Positions 52,802 to 62,411 of a DNA stretch of 64,000 bases are shown piece after piece. The notes under the pieces were generated by a model, which had not been told where the DNA came from, ran no database searches, and worked only from the letters and a program-made list of their open reading frames with translations. The DNA is taken from positions 22,780,218-22,844,217 of the forward strand of contig OY744525.1 of assembly GCA_963556195.1 (NCBI GenBank), read 5' to 3'. The position numbers and the translations under genes are program-made. Source of the DNA: Sepiola atlantica (lineage: Eukaryota > Mollusca > Cephalopoda > Sepiida > Sepiolidae). Numbering within the stretch: position 1 is the stretch's first letter; each line of letters opens with the position of its first letter.

Positions 52802-53364
52802 GACAGCCAACAAAACGAAAAAGGGGTAATAAAACAAATAGGCAACAAATAAATGTTACCAAAGGCAAGATAAGATACTCTTCTACTAACCTGGATAAGT
52901 TTATTTGTGTTTTAACTTATTTTAAAGAGTTTTTTTGTTCAAAACAAATCTGGTGTTCACCTGTTCAGTTAGAATGGGGGAAAAATGGCTGTTCGATAGC
53001 TCCAGCACGAGGATCCTTGATAATTGGTGAAAAATCGAAAAATAAACAATATAGTGTTAGAAACAAATCCAACAAATATCACCAATCGTGTGAAAATGTC
53101 ATGTTCTACCAGTATTTTGTTTAATTTTCGTTTTATGAGCGATTATCGAAACTCTGTAATTTCAGCCATTTTTTTGTTTTCGTTTTAACGGAACAGGTGG
53201 GCACCAGGTTTGTTTTGAACAAAAACACGCTTTAAAATTAGTTAAAACATAAATAAACTTATCCAGGTTAGTAGAAAAGTAACTTATCTTGCCTTTGGTA
53301 ACATTTATGTTTCCTATTTGTTTTGTTTTTTGTTTTTTACCCCTTTTTCGTTCTGTTAACTGTC
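52802..53364. mobile_element. Foldback family K, 563 bp
   Basis: GACAGCCAACAAAACGAAAA AGGGGTAA ... AATAGGCAACAAATAAATGT TACCAAAGGCAAGATAAG and CTAACCTGGATAAGTTTATT are mirrored by AATAAACTTATCCAGGTTAG, CTTGCCTTTGGTAACATTTA and TTACCCCTTTTTCGTTCTGT TAACTGTC. A second copy is at 63363-63870 and a partial arm at about 47320-47380. Confidence 0.85.
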
Positions 53365-53422
53365 ATTAAAAATGCCCACATTTTCTTTAAAAGATTTTGA
53401 GGATAACTCAAGAGGTAAAACA

Positions 53423-54125
53423 TTACTATTACCGACATAAATTATTTTAAAGAAAATACATATCGTTGTGTAATTAGTGCAAAACAATTTATTTCTTGGC
53501 CTTTTGGCTAAGATCAAAGTATAGTATCTGTTCCGATGGATACTGCACCCCATAGACTGATATTGTCTTGGCCTTCGGGGCTTGATTTACGTGCAGTTCT
53601 AGGAGGTCCACCCTCCCAGGCTTCGCCTCCCCTCTTTGGGGAGGAGTAAGTTTATTGCTTACTGCCCGAGGCGCCCCTACCGGTGAATGCCGACAGGGCT
53701 GCCCAGGCAATTTTTAAACCTCACTTTCCCGACCCGACCTTGGGTCACATCTTACTTGTGGGAGTAAGATAAAAACTGGCCTTGTGCCTAACTCCTGGAG
53801 AGGAGTAAATCAATACTCATTTGTGACCTATTTGCGTTTAAAACAATATTTAATAGAAGTTTTAAGCAATTTAATTTGCCGTAAATAGTTCCTGGGTAAA
53901 ATAATACACGTTCAGCCATTACAGGAAGTAAATACATAACCGGATTATTTTACTCACAATCCCCATTTACAGCAAATTAAATTGCTTTAAACTTTTAATT
54001 TTTTTAAATATAAAATATTTTACGCAAATAGGTCACAAATGAGTATGTAAAGCAAAATAAATTGTTTTTGAATAATTTTTCAACAGCATTTCATTTAAAA
54101 TAAATTATTTCGCTAATAGTAATGA
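53423..54125. mobile_element. Foldback element split by a U2-headed repeat
   Basis: Left arm part 1 (CATTACTATTACCGACATAA ... AAAACAATTTATT, 53423-53493) and part 2 (CTCATTTGTGACCTATTTGC ... AATTTAATTTGCCGTAAAT, 53814-53889) are together mirrored by 53965-54125 (ATTTACAGCAAATTAAATTG ... GTCACAAATGAG ... AAATTGTTTTTG ... AATAGTAATG). The right arm lacks the 320-bp U2-headed insert, so it marks where that repeat entered. Confidence 0.8.
53494..53813 (+). mobile_element. U2-snRNA-headed repeat, full-length copy inserted in a foldback
   Basis: TCTTGGCCTTTTGGCTAAGA TCAAAGTATAGTATCTGTTC is the U2-like head. GATGGATACTGCACCCCATA, GGAGGTCCACCCTCCCAGGC, GAGGCGCCCCTACCGGTGAA and GGTCACATCTTACTTGTGGG follow, ending AGGAGTAAATCAATA. 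Relative to 7421-7762 it lacks about 20 bp after the CTTGATTTACG block and a block before CCTCACTTTCCCGACC. Its borders are set by the interrupted host palindrome. Confidence 0.9.
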
Positions 54126-54425
54126 TTAAGACAAAGAAAAAAAAACTTACCTGTTTTTACATAAAATGTCGCCTAGTCCCATATTGTTTTGTCGTAACTT
54201 TAAAAAAAAATGGAAAGAACGTATTTGTTGGCTTTGATGTAGTTATACCTTGACGACTTGACTTCAGGTACTCTCAAATGAAGACAGGTTTCCTTGTGGG
54301 TCGGAGGGAAAACACGTGTTTTAAATAAATAAATAAAACACCTTTTGTTTCCTCGTTCGAATTCTTTCCCTGCGTATTTTTATTATTATTATTTTTAAAT
54401 TTTTAATTATTTTATGCAACTCTGA
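54126..54425. other. No gene seen
   Basis: AT-rich spacer between the foldback and the 5S-derived repeat. Confidence 0.5.
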
Positions 54426-54429
54426 AATT

Positions 54430-54722
54430 GTCACACTTGATATTCACGCTGACCGACCGGTTCCTTTAAAAAAAAAAAAAAAATACCGAAGTTAAGCAAC
54501 ACTGAGCCTGGTCAGTATTTGGATGCCCATTTGGCAATACCAGGCACTGTACTTAAAATCCGGTCCTAGTGGCCTTGTAAGTGGACTACAACGAACAGGC
54601 CCGTGTCGTTCGTTTTGATCTGCGCCGATCAGATACTGGCTGGCGATAATAGACCGGTTTCAGGTTTGAGATTCATGTAAAGTTGAGTCAGGTCGGCGTT
54701 GTATTTCTCCTTCTTGGAAACT
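54430..54722 (+). mobile_element. 5S-rRNA-derived SINE
   Basis: Positions 54440-54555 carry a 5S rRNA-like head: CACGCTGACCGACCGGTTCC, an A16 insertion, then CCGAAGTTAAGCAACACTGA GCCTGGTCAGTATTTGGATG and GGCAATACCAGGCACTGTA. The internal promoter elements (A box AAGTTAAGCA, intermediate element, C box) are recognisable. The next about 165 bp (TCCGGTCCTAGTGGCCTTGT ... GGTCGGCGTTGTATTTCTCC) is not 5S and is presumably the SINE body. Such 5S-headed SINEs (SINE3 class) are known in animals. The A-run within the head would disrupt folding. Confidence 0.8.
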
Positions 54723-56085
54723 TAACATCATATCGAAAATGAAACTAGAGCTTAATCATCTTCACTTTTTTGGTACAGTCTTAGTCAGTTGTTGTTGTTG
54801 TTGTTGTTGTCATCTTTCTTCTGCGAGTCTTTTAGGCTTTTTCTTCTTCTTCTTCTTCTTCTTCTTTTTACACTTAAGAATTCCTCATTCCGTTGTCACT
54901 TACACTTAGCGGTTCCACTTTTTTTTTCTTTCTTTTTTAGTCCAATAATGGCCCAACCAGTTGTGAGACACCGGCACTTTTACGATTTCTTCTTCTTATT
55001 ATTATTTTGTGTCTTCTTAGAGAAACGACATACTACTACTACTACTACTACTACTAATAATAATAATAATAATAATAAAGGTGTGTTAAACTGGTGTGTG
55101 CTTTAAGTGTCTTATTACCCAAAGAGGTTGAAACAGTCAACATCTTAACTGTACACAGGGGGGGGGGGGTCCGTTTTTTTAGTTTTTTTTTTAGAATTGT
55201 AGTAACTTTTTTCTTTTCTTTTCTTTTTTTATTCCTTTATTTTTACCTTTTTTTATGTGAACATATAATGAATTCTTCCAAAAAAGCTTCTTTTTTTTTT
55301 GCTTTTGTTGTAAAAAGGTCCTTTACTTATTTTTTATTTATTCCTTTTTTTTTTGTTAGTTCTTTAAGTTCCGTTGACTACTTTTATTTATTATTTTTTT
55401 TATTTTTACCTACGAACTATAGGGGATCAAATTTACCATGGTTCAGATCTGCATATACACTTTTTTATTTGTCTTTTTCGTTCATAATAGTAAAGTCATT
55501 TCCCATTTCTCCTGTCTTTGACTTAACTGTTTAAGTTAAGAAAAGAAAAGATTTACAATAAAATAAATATATATAGGTAAAAAAAAAAAAAAGCAGAAAA
55601 AAAATCAATATACGCGTTGTATATCTTACTCAACGATTTGTGAAGTCTGAGGAGAAAAAAAAACGACTTTTTCTTTTTTTGGGCTACAATTTTTTTATTT
55701 AACAGTTATTTTATTTTTAAATGCCCCCCCCCCCCCCTCCACTCTCTCTTTCTCTCTCAACATCATCAGTTGATTCGTACAATACTGAATACTGCCACTT
55801 CATTGATAAGTAAAAACAAAACAAAAACTCTACAACTCTCTCCTAAACCGCCACCCACCCCACCCACCAAAAAGCGAAATACGCACTCTTAAAAAATAAA
55901 ATAATAAAAAAAGAATGAAATTCTAGAATAATGTTGAGCGTAAAAATTGTAAATCTGACATTTTGCAAATCAATAAAGAGTTTTTGCATGTCAGATTCGG
56001 TAAAACGTTTTAGTCTTTTAAAGTGCAAGATTCAAGAAAATACCTGTCATGACAAGGTCAGGTCTATATTAATAAAGTTGATTAT
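54723..56085. repeat. Microsatellite-rich T-rich region; no gene seen
   Basis: (TTG)n at 54790-54811, (CTT)n at 54838-54866, (ACT)n/(AAT)n at 55031-55078, G10 at 55160, C14 at about 55724-55737 and (CT)n at 55741-55758. The 146-codon frame at 55094-55534 is phenylalanine-rich translation of T-runs and shows no motif. Confidence 0.7.
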
Positions 56086-56089
56086 ACCT

Positions 56090-56385
56090 GTCTGTCCGTC
56101 TGAGGCCTATGGGCACCAAAAGCTTATCGGCCTTTTTGACTGGGATCATAAAAATGTTCAGAGGCCATCCTCTTAAACTTCGCCTCCTCCTTTCAATTAG
56201 GATGGATAGGTATATTGCCTATCGCCTGAGGCGCCCTCACCAGAAAGTGCCGACGAGTTTAAACTTGGCTATTTTTATACCAGTTAGAGTGCTCCTCTCT
56301 TGGGGGAAGCTGGACTCCCCACTTTAAACTCGACTACATCACTCATTCGTGGGGATGCGAGTACATCCAAGCCGGACGGGAGTTG
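56090..56385 (+). mobile_element. Divergent relative of the U2-headed repeat body
   Basis: CTTAAACTTCGCCTCCTCCT, ATTGCCTATCGCCTGAGGCG CCCTCACCAGAAAGTGCCGA CGAG and CTCACTTTAAACTCGA... CACTCATTCGTGGGGATGCGAGTA (split for length) correspond block by block to the U2 repeat body (CTTCGCCTCC, TTGCTTACTG...GAGGCGCCCCTACCGG, ATGCCGACGGG, TGTGGGAGTAAGA). No U2 head is visible; TTATCGGCCTTTTTGACTGG at about 56124 may be its remains. Confidence 0.6.
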
Positions 56386-56387
56386 AC

Positions 56388-56525
56388 GGTGGCTAAGTGG
56401 TTAAAGACACGGGCTGACAACCTAGTTATGCTAAGTTCGAATCCAGTTCGTTCCACAGAAACACTTTCACTTAGGATGTTGGCAACCTTCATGTGGCCCC
56501 TCCTGTAAGTACTCAATGTTTTTCT
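56388..56525 (+). mobile_element. tRNA-headed SINE
   Basis: GACGGTGGCTAAGTGGTTAA AGACACGGGCTGACAACC is a good A-box half and AAGTTCGAATCCAGTTCG a good B-box half of a class II-like tRNA. The acceptor ends do not pair, so it is a SINE head rather than a tRNA gene. The tail continues TGTTGGCAACCTTCATGTGG. Confidence 0.65.
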
Positions 56526-56764
56526 AGAAAAGATTCTAACTAGAACAATATCGGGGAAACCAATGTAAACAATAGAATCATCTGAGTCATAAGAAATGAA
56601 TGAAGAACGGCTGAACGTAGACCTTCCTCATAAATAATCAAATTTTGTTCATTCCGTTCATTATTTTCAATCCTCTCATAGTATTCTTTATCATTCAACT
56701 GACAATCTATCCATTTTATTAAACCTTATCTTCAAATGGTTTTTAGTCTTGATCAGTGGTGACT

Positions 56765-56940
56765 CAGTAAAATGTCAGGTGTGAGGAGTTTACTAGCACG
56801 GTAGAGGGAGCCAACCTTCTTTGCAGCAGCCTTGACAATGTCTTCAGTGTATTTGTTCCAATTCATGTTACCTGTGAATGTTAAGCCGAGGAGTTTGAAT
56901 GTTGAACTCTCAGGTAGGGTGTTATTTGCCATGACAATTG
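56765..56940 (-). pseudogene. CR1/jockey-like retrotransposon fragment (copy 5)
   Basis: On the minus strand LNSEVQHSNSSA-like codons lead to LTFTGNMNWNKYTEDIVKAA AKKVGSLYRASKLLTPD, the same block as the 9.5- and 15.7-kb copies. It is cut off both upstream and downstream after about 170 bp. Confidence 0.8.
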
Positions 56941-56949
56941 TGGTTGAAT

Positions 56950-57225
56950 ACAGCAGTCATAACCATTAAGGTGTCTTTGCTCTCGCGGAGAGCAGCCCCT
57001 GTTAGGTGGTTGGGTCACACGAGGGCCAATCAGACTCCAAGGTGTATTAATTTCAGCCGAAAGTTTGAAGAACTACTTCAAGCCCCTTTTGATAAAAGCC
57101 GCAGCCTCAGAGAGCTCCCAGGCACCACCGAAGAAAGACGTCTCCTCTTTCGCCCTGGTCAACTTGACCTCGAGCAAAGCTATCCCTCACTGGGAGATAT
57201 ACTGCTTGAAGAAATTTGACGACTG
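56950..57225 (+). mobile_element. LTR-like dispersed repeat, copy 2
   Basis: GTTAGGTGGTTGGGTCACAC GAGGGCCAATCAGACTCCAA and GAAGAACTACTTCAAGCCCC TTTT with CCCAGGCACCACCGAAGAA and CGTCTCCTCTTTCGCCCTGG match 10810-10990. Here the frame is open for 93 codons (AAPVRWLGHTRANQTPRCIN ...), but the 10.8-kb copy does not preserve it. Confidence 0.4.
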
Positions 57226-57316
57226 ACCCTTTCTTACTTTCTTGCTTTATTATTATTTCCTTCACTGTGACACTGTTTAAACTTTCGTCAACCTACACCC
57301 AATGGTGTAGATCACT

Positions 57317-57317
<1 letters not shown>

Positions 57318-57380
<63 letters not shown>
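57318..57380 (+). repeat. (TA)n microsatellite
   Basis: About 62 bp of uninterrupted TA followed by a T-run. Confidence 0.95.
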
Positions 57381-57382
<2 letters not shown>

Positions 57383-57479
57383 TTTTCCCCACTCATTTTC
57401 TTCAACATTCATTTTTATTCTCCAACAAGTACGGACGTCCACCCAGTAGTGGCCATTATTTCATTTTATTTTTCCTCCC

Positions 57480-58200
57480 AATATGTCTACCCTACATGTA
57501 TCTGTACTTGCATGACATTTTTTCTCTATATTATCATCCTGATGAAGTCTTATAAATAAAGACGATACGTTGATGTACACATAAAAAACATCCATTTTTT
57601 GGTTTTCCTTTTTCATTTTCCCATATATATATATATATATATCTTCTTCTTTATCTTTTATCTTCATCCCTTTCCCCCACTTCTTCACTTGGCTTTGTCT
57701 CCAAATAGAGTTGCCGCTTTTCTTAGACTCGATCGAAGTCACTACTTAAATTCCCGACTGCCTGCGTTTAATATACACAGCTCATTCCCAACCTCTGATA
57801 AACTACTTTCATTCTCGGTCCACGGAAGTATTTTAGAATGGCCCTAATTCTCAAAATTACATCCGAATAAGTGCGTTCCATCTACGATGGAACTAAACAT
57901 CTTTCTATTGAATTTACTTAATTTTTGAATATTTTCAACGCTGCCTTCACGAAACCCCTTTTTTCCATCTTTAAATCTTCTTTCACCGGACACCTCATCT
58001 ACGGACATTCACCAACTGGACAGACTCCATATTTTTTTACAGGCACACTCTTACTCTCCATTACTTTATATTTTTTCAAATTTTGAATTTTGGCTTTTCC
58101 ACTGCCAACTTATCCATCTATGTAATTCCTCTGATGATAAGATTTTAATCTTTGAAAAGCCTTGGCTTAAGGAAAGAATAATAAACATGTTTTTACCGAG
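57480..58200 (+). other. Two hammerhead-like cores about 590 bp apart; possible Penelope-like debris
   Basis: CTGATGA (57539-57545), stem GTCTT/AAGAC (57547-57563) and GATAC (57564-57568) form the first. CTGATGA (58131-58137), stem AAGATT/AATCTT (58139-58152) and GAAA (58154-58157) followed by the hairpin AAGCCTTGGCTT form the second. Penelope-like retroelements carry hammerhead motifs in their terminal repeats (established). The sequence between shows no reverse transcriptase. The unit ends GGAAAGAATAATAAACATG, reminiscent of a retroelement tail. Confidence 0.4.
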
Positions 58201-58930
58201 TACACCTTGCATTGAACAATCGAAGTTGAAACATTTATCTTTATAATTGCTCTATCTCGTATATTGAGCTTAAACCATTTCACTATAGGTTCAATTCTCT
58301 AAAAGTACACTTTTAGTTTCATATTTTATATATATATATATATATCGTTATTGTTCATAAAAGGGCTTTGTTTTCTTTTCATTTGACAACCGTTTTGTTA
58401 CAAAATATTATAGGAGTTTGTCTTACAGTTCACGCGAAGATAGATCCTATAATAGAACATTGATAGTTTGTAGAAATAATCTCTCTATATATTATTTTTT
58501 TTATGTATATGGTATAGAGTTGTTCATTGGAGTTGAATGTCGAGATGGAAAATGCTTGTTGAAGATTGGAGATCGCCATTTTTTTGTGTCAGCCATTTTT
58601 GTATTTATCTTACTGTGCTTATTAGCTTTCATTTGGTACCACTTTCAATGCTATAGCATCAACCCCTGGAAAGCTACAATGAAAATAAGGACATAATATC
58701 CCAAATTTTGCAGCGTTTTTGAAAAACGTCAACAATAAAATTACATGGCTCTTGAGGCAGGCATAGCCAAGGTCCAAGATCATAATAACTGGTATATTTA
58801 GCTAATTTAGACCTTGGAGAATGGGAATAATATCAGTTTCCATATGTTTGAAGAAAAAGGTCAATTTTGAAGAGGTCTACTGTGCTGGCTTGAAATGAAG
58901 AAAATAATGTCACCAGAGTTAAAAATAAAA
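58201..58930 (+). other. Unsupported 92-codon frame with one membrane-like segment
   Basis: The frame at 58418-58696 contains a hydrophobic stretch (FFVSAIFVFILLCLLAFIWY) that could span a membrane. The start has no context I can judge, no partner or family is recognisable and the base composition matches the flanks. Probably chance. Confidence 0.15.
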
Positions 58931-58934
58931 TACC

Positions 58935-59135
58935 AACATCTTCTCTACAATAAATCAACTTTGTTTAACAGGAACACAGGAATACAAGAACGTAAGGCAT
59001 GTCAGTTTGCTTGGCAGGCACGTATTATAGTAGAAATGTAACTGAGTTTAGGTCTTAGGCTTATTCGCGCCTTTGGGACTCATTTCCCATCTAAGTGGCG
59101 ACGAGAGACGAGCCAGGGATTCAATTATGGTGTTT
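58935..59135 (+). repeat. Dispersed repeat family H, copy 2
   Basis: CATCTTCTCTACAATAAATC, TTTAACAGGAACACAGGAAT ACAAGAACGTAAGGCATGTC and GGCGACGAGAGACGAGCCAG match the reverse of 41625-41870. Confidence 0.55.
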
Positions 59136-59403
59136 ACATCTAGACAGGAACTGAATTGTAATTGCCCACGAAAATAGCTAGCCGGAAATTAGGAAAAGCT
59201 GTGCACGCGCAATAATGTTTGAATTAATTGGTGTACTTCAACGCGAGTTTAGATATGCCTGTTTTAGCCAACCGAACCACAACTAATCATTACGCAAAGG
59301 ATTGCATGTGCATAAATAAGAAATAGACCTCATTAATGAAACTGCTGAATCGTGACGTCATAATGTATTAAAAATTTAGACTAGGCACTGGTTACTTCGT
59401 TTT

Positions 59404-59840
59404 CTATTTTACTAGCATGGCTATCCAGTGTTGCCCGGGGGTATGGACAACAAAATAGAAGAGTTAAAAATGTGTGCGGCATCTTTCTTTTAAATCTTCT
59501 CTCTCCCTTTTGAGTTTGTTCCTCTTCTCTTTCACTTCAACGTTAATAAATATATTAGATTTTAAAATGTCAGGACAAAAAGTACAATTTCACACCAAAT
59601 GTCGATATAAAAAGAAAGAAAAAAAAACACGCTAAATGTTGACCACCCCTGATTAATTTTGTTCCTGTTGACTCCATAGAATAAATATTACAAAAAATAT
59701 GTGTCCATATTCTGTCTGAGGCAATGCTGAAAAAGAATATATCAACTTTGTGGGTGTGTCTTGTGTAGCCTCTGACTTTTAGCTGGGCACATACAAACAC
59801 ACACAAACAGAAAGCTTCCCTTTATATAATAGATTTCATC
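59404..59840 (+). repeat. Repeat family G, diverged long copy
   Basis: ACTAGCATGGCTATCCAGTG TTGCCCGGGGGTATGGAC at the start and CACACACAAACAGAAAGCTT CCCTTTATATAATAGATT at the end fit the family G ends at 28345-28672. The middle is diverged. Confidence 0.5.
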
Positions 59841-59844
59841 TACC

Positions 59845-60073
59845 ACCGGTGCTACCAGATCAGGCTGTATAAAAATACTGGCTTCCTGACCTAAAATGCA
59901 TCAAATATTGATGTTATTGGTTATTTCATTTCTCTTTGCAAAACTCAATCATGTTCTGCAAAACTAAAAACAAAAACAACAATTCTCGTCTACAAAACAA
60001 CCAAACCAAACACCATAAATAAATATTTGAAGATATAAAGAACTTGAAGCATAAAAACTTTTACCAAAATGAC
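59845..60073 (-). repeat. Dispersed repeat family F, copy 3, truncated at a gypsy junction
   Basis: CCAGATCAGGCTGTATAAAA, CTGGCTTCCTGACCTAAAAT GCATCAAA and AAATATTTGAAGATATAAAG AACTTGAAGCATAAAAACTT TTACCAAAATGAC are the reverse of 18770-19060/25048-25335. Similarity stops at about 60073, exactly where gag-like coding begins, which marks the border of the gypsy relic. Confidence 0.75.
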
Positions 60074-62150
60074 TGGAGTGCAGAAGCCAGGAGAATCCAT
60101 GGACGAGTTTTTTCGAGAGTGGGAGAAATTAAAAAGAAACTGCAACTTCCGCGACCACAATGCATTCATTACTGGAATATCCTTGTCTGCGATACAACAG
60201 ATAAAACTCTGGACCTTCTAAATCAAGCCTCTGCATTAGATATCGCTCAGCGTGCTGGGATACTGTGTTGGGAATGGTGTCATCAAGCCTGATACCGAGA
60301 GACTTCGCCCATTAAAGGAGCTTCATCCACCCAAGAACTTAAAATCACTTAAAAGGATAATTGGAATGCTTGCGTACTATGCAAAGTGGATACTTGAATT
60401 CTCCAACAAAATTGAACCGCAAGAAAATGCGAGAAAATTCTCATTGGAAGAGAAAGCCTTGAAATCCTTCAACTTGTTGAAAAGAGGGTTGGAAAAACCT
60501 ACTCTGCAAACGATGGATGAAAGTTTGCTATTTGAGGTAGAGTGTGACGTGTCTGATGTTGCGATTTCCGCCATTCTTAATCAAGGAGGACGTCCTGTGG
60601 TGTTTATGTCTAGAACACTACAAGACAGTGAACTAAAATACCACATCGTGGAAAAAGAAGCGTCAGTCATTATTGAGACAGTGTGTAGATGGAGGCACTA
60701 TCTGGCACGAAGCCATTTTACTTTGATTACCGATCAGCGGTCAGTAGCCTTTATGTTCGATAGTAAAAGGCGTACGAAAATTAAGAATGCAAAGATCCAG
60801 GAATGGAGACTGGAACTTGCCGCATTCAGCTACACAATCAAGTATCGTCCTGGTAAAGATAATGTGGTCCCTGACACATTTTCCCAAGTATACACTTGTT
60901 CAACTTTTAATACCTTCACACTTGCTGACCTCCACAATGGACTATGTCATCCAGGGATAACTCGGTTGCTTCATTTTGTAAGAGCAAGGAATCTCTCTTT
61001 TTCTACAGAAGAGGTAAAGAAGATGTGTGCTTCTTGCAGGATTTGTGCAGAACTAAAACCTCAATTCTATCGCTTACCAGAAGGAACTCTTATCAAAGCA
61101 ACAAAATCTATGGAACGACTTAGTGTGGATTTCAAGGGTGCTCTAACCTAGTGTATCGACTAATTGTTATTTATTAATTATAGTTTCTGTTACACCGGCC
61201 GTTCTTACACAGGAGAAACTACACCGGTTGTCACTATAAATAGTGCGAGTCACCAGAGACACTGAAGACAAAGCACCACCTTGTAACTGTCTAGCCAAGA
61301 GCTAGTCACTTTCTTACTTTGTTAATACACTTGTTAAACCAACCCTCGACTTGACTTCCTTTATTTATTATTTACTGTGGAACAACTTCACAACAGTTTC
61401 CCTTTTGCTTTTCCATGTCCCAATATGCATATGACAACAGTGATCAGTGATTTGCTATTTAGCCTATGTGGAATGCCAAGTTATACATTCAGATCGAGGT
61501 ACATCTTTCATGTCCATGATGCTGAAATCTTATCTCTCCCAGAAAAGAGTTTCCACTAGTAATAACACTCCTTATCATCCAACCGGAAACGGAAAAGTAG
61601 AGAGAATTAATGGCATTATATGGAAGGCGATTCGTTTAGCTCTTAGATCGCGTAACCTGTCTGAAAAGCATTGGAAACTGGTAATTGCCGAGGTGCTCCA
61701 CTCACAGAGATCGTTGTTGTGTACGGCAACTAACGCCACACCGCATGAACGTTTCTTCATATTCCAGCACCGTTCATCTCAAGGAAATTTGCTTCCCTTT
61801 TGACTAATGACCCCTGGACCCATATTCCTAAGAAAGTTTGTAAGGAACAACAAAAACGAACCCTACGTAAACCAAGTTGAGCTCCTTAACAGTAAGCCGA
61901 CCTATGCAAACATTAGGTACTGAGATGGACGAAACTCTACTGTGTCTGTTCGTGACTTAGCACCTTGTCCTGAAGCTCAGACAATCTCAAGGTTTCCTAT
62001 TGAGGAACAAGATAGAGGGAACGATTTCGTGCTAGTACAGGATAATATTCTATGTCATAATGGGGCCACGTTTGCCCAGCCTGAACTAAGGCGATCCAGT
62101 CGGGTACCAAAGCCTCCCAATCGATATGGAGATTGGGATTGGCTGTAGTA
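60074..62150 (+). pseudogene. Ty3/gypsy-like retrotransposon relic (gag piece, RT end, RNase H, integrase)
   Basis: A short gag piece (GESMDEFFREWEKLKRNCNF, then NAFITGISLSAIQQI and, one frame over, TLDLLNQASALDIAQR) is joined at about 60255 directly to the RT connection region. The join removes protease and the RT palm. A 299-codon frame (60252-61151) then has GNGVIKPDTERLRPL, IIGMLAYYAKWI, RNase H (VECDVSDVAISAILNQGG; SRTLQDSELKYHIVEKEA; ITDQR), and the integrase zinc motif (H-x3-H in LHNGLCHPGITRL, C-x2-C in CASCRIC). The integrase core resumes after an inserted LTR: HSDRGTSF with the second catalytic Asp, and GNGKVERING with the catalytic Glu, to about 61803. Stops follow. The last frame (61942-62148) ends RRSSRVPKPPNRYGDW. 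It cannot make an active polyprotein. Confidence 0.85.
61188..61395 (+). mobile_element. Solo LTR inserted in the integrase gene, 5-bp target duplication
   Basis: The 208-bp insert starts TGTTACACCGGCC and ends ACAACTTCACAACA, the TG...CA boundary of LTR elements. It is flanked by GTTTC at 61183-61187 and 61396-61400. CTATAAATAGTGCGAGTCAC is a good TATA-like promoter and TTGTTAATACACTTG may be near the polyadenylation region. The host integrase coding resumes immediately after the second GTTTC. The LTR differs from the gypsy relic's own terminal sequence, so it comes from another element. Confidence 0.85.
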
Positions 62151-62291
62151 GCCAAGTTACAAAAAAAAACTAATTTTAAATACTGGATAAAAATAGTGCG
62201 AAAAAAAACCCCCAAACCAAACAAGTATAAGTAAAGTAAAATATTGAAGCCACTATTTTTTTTTCTTTCTAGCAACGAAGAATGTAATATT

Positions 62292-62411
62292 ACGTATTTG
62301 TAGTACTTGCGTATGGGCTTCCATACACACAACGTATTTGTAGTACTTGCGTATGGACTTCCATACACACAACGTATTTGTAGTACTTGCGCATGGGCTT
62401 CCATACACACC
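62292..62411 (+). repeat. Three tandem copies of a 40-bp unit
   Basis: ACGTATTTGTAGTACTTGCG TATGGGCTTCCATACACACA is repeated at 62292, 62332 and 62372 with one or two substitutions (GTATGGACTT, GCATGGGCTT). Each unit contains the self-complementary TATGGGCTTCCATA. The array follows the gypsy coding end and may lie in its 3' untranslated region or LTR. Confidence 0.9.

Noticed and set aside
55094..55534. A 146-codon phenylalanine-rich frame
   Set aside because: It is produced by T-runs, has no motif and no upstream signal.
56388..56465. A class II tRNA gene
   Set aside because: Promoter boxes are good but there is no acceptor-stem pairing, and the sequence runs on into a SINE-like tail.
56938..57219. 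A 93-codon frame resembling a small protein
   Set aside because: It lies in a dispersed repeat whose other copy (10790-11095) does not keep the frame.
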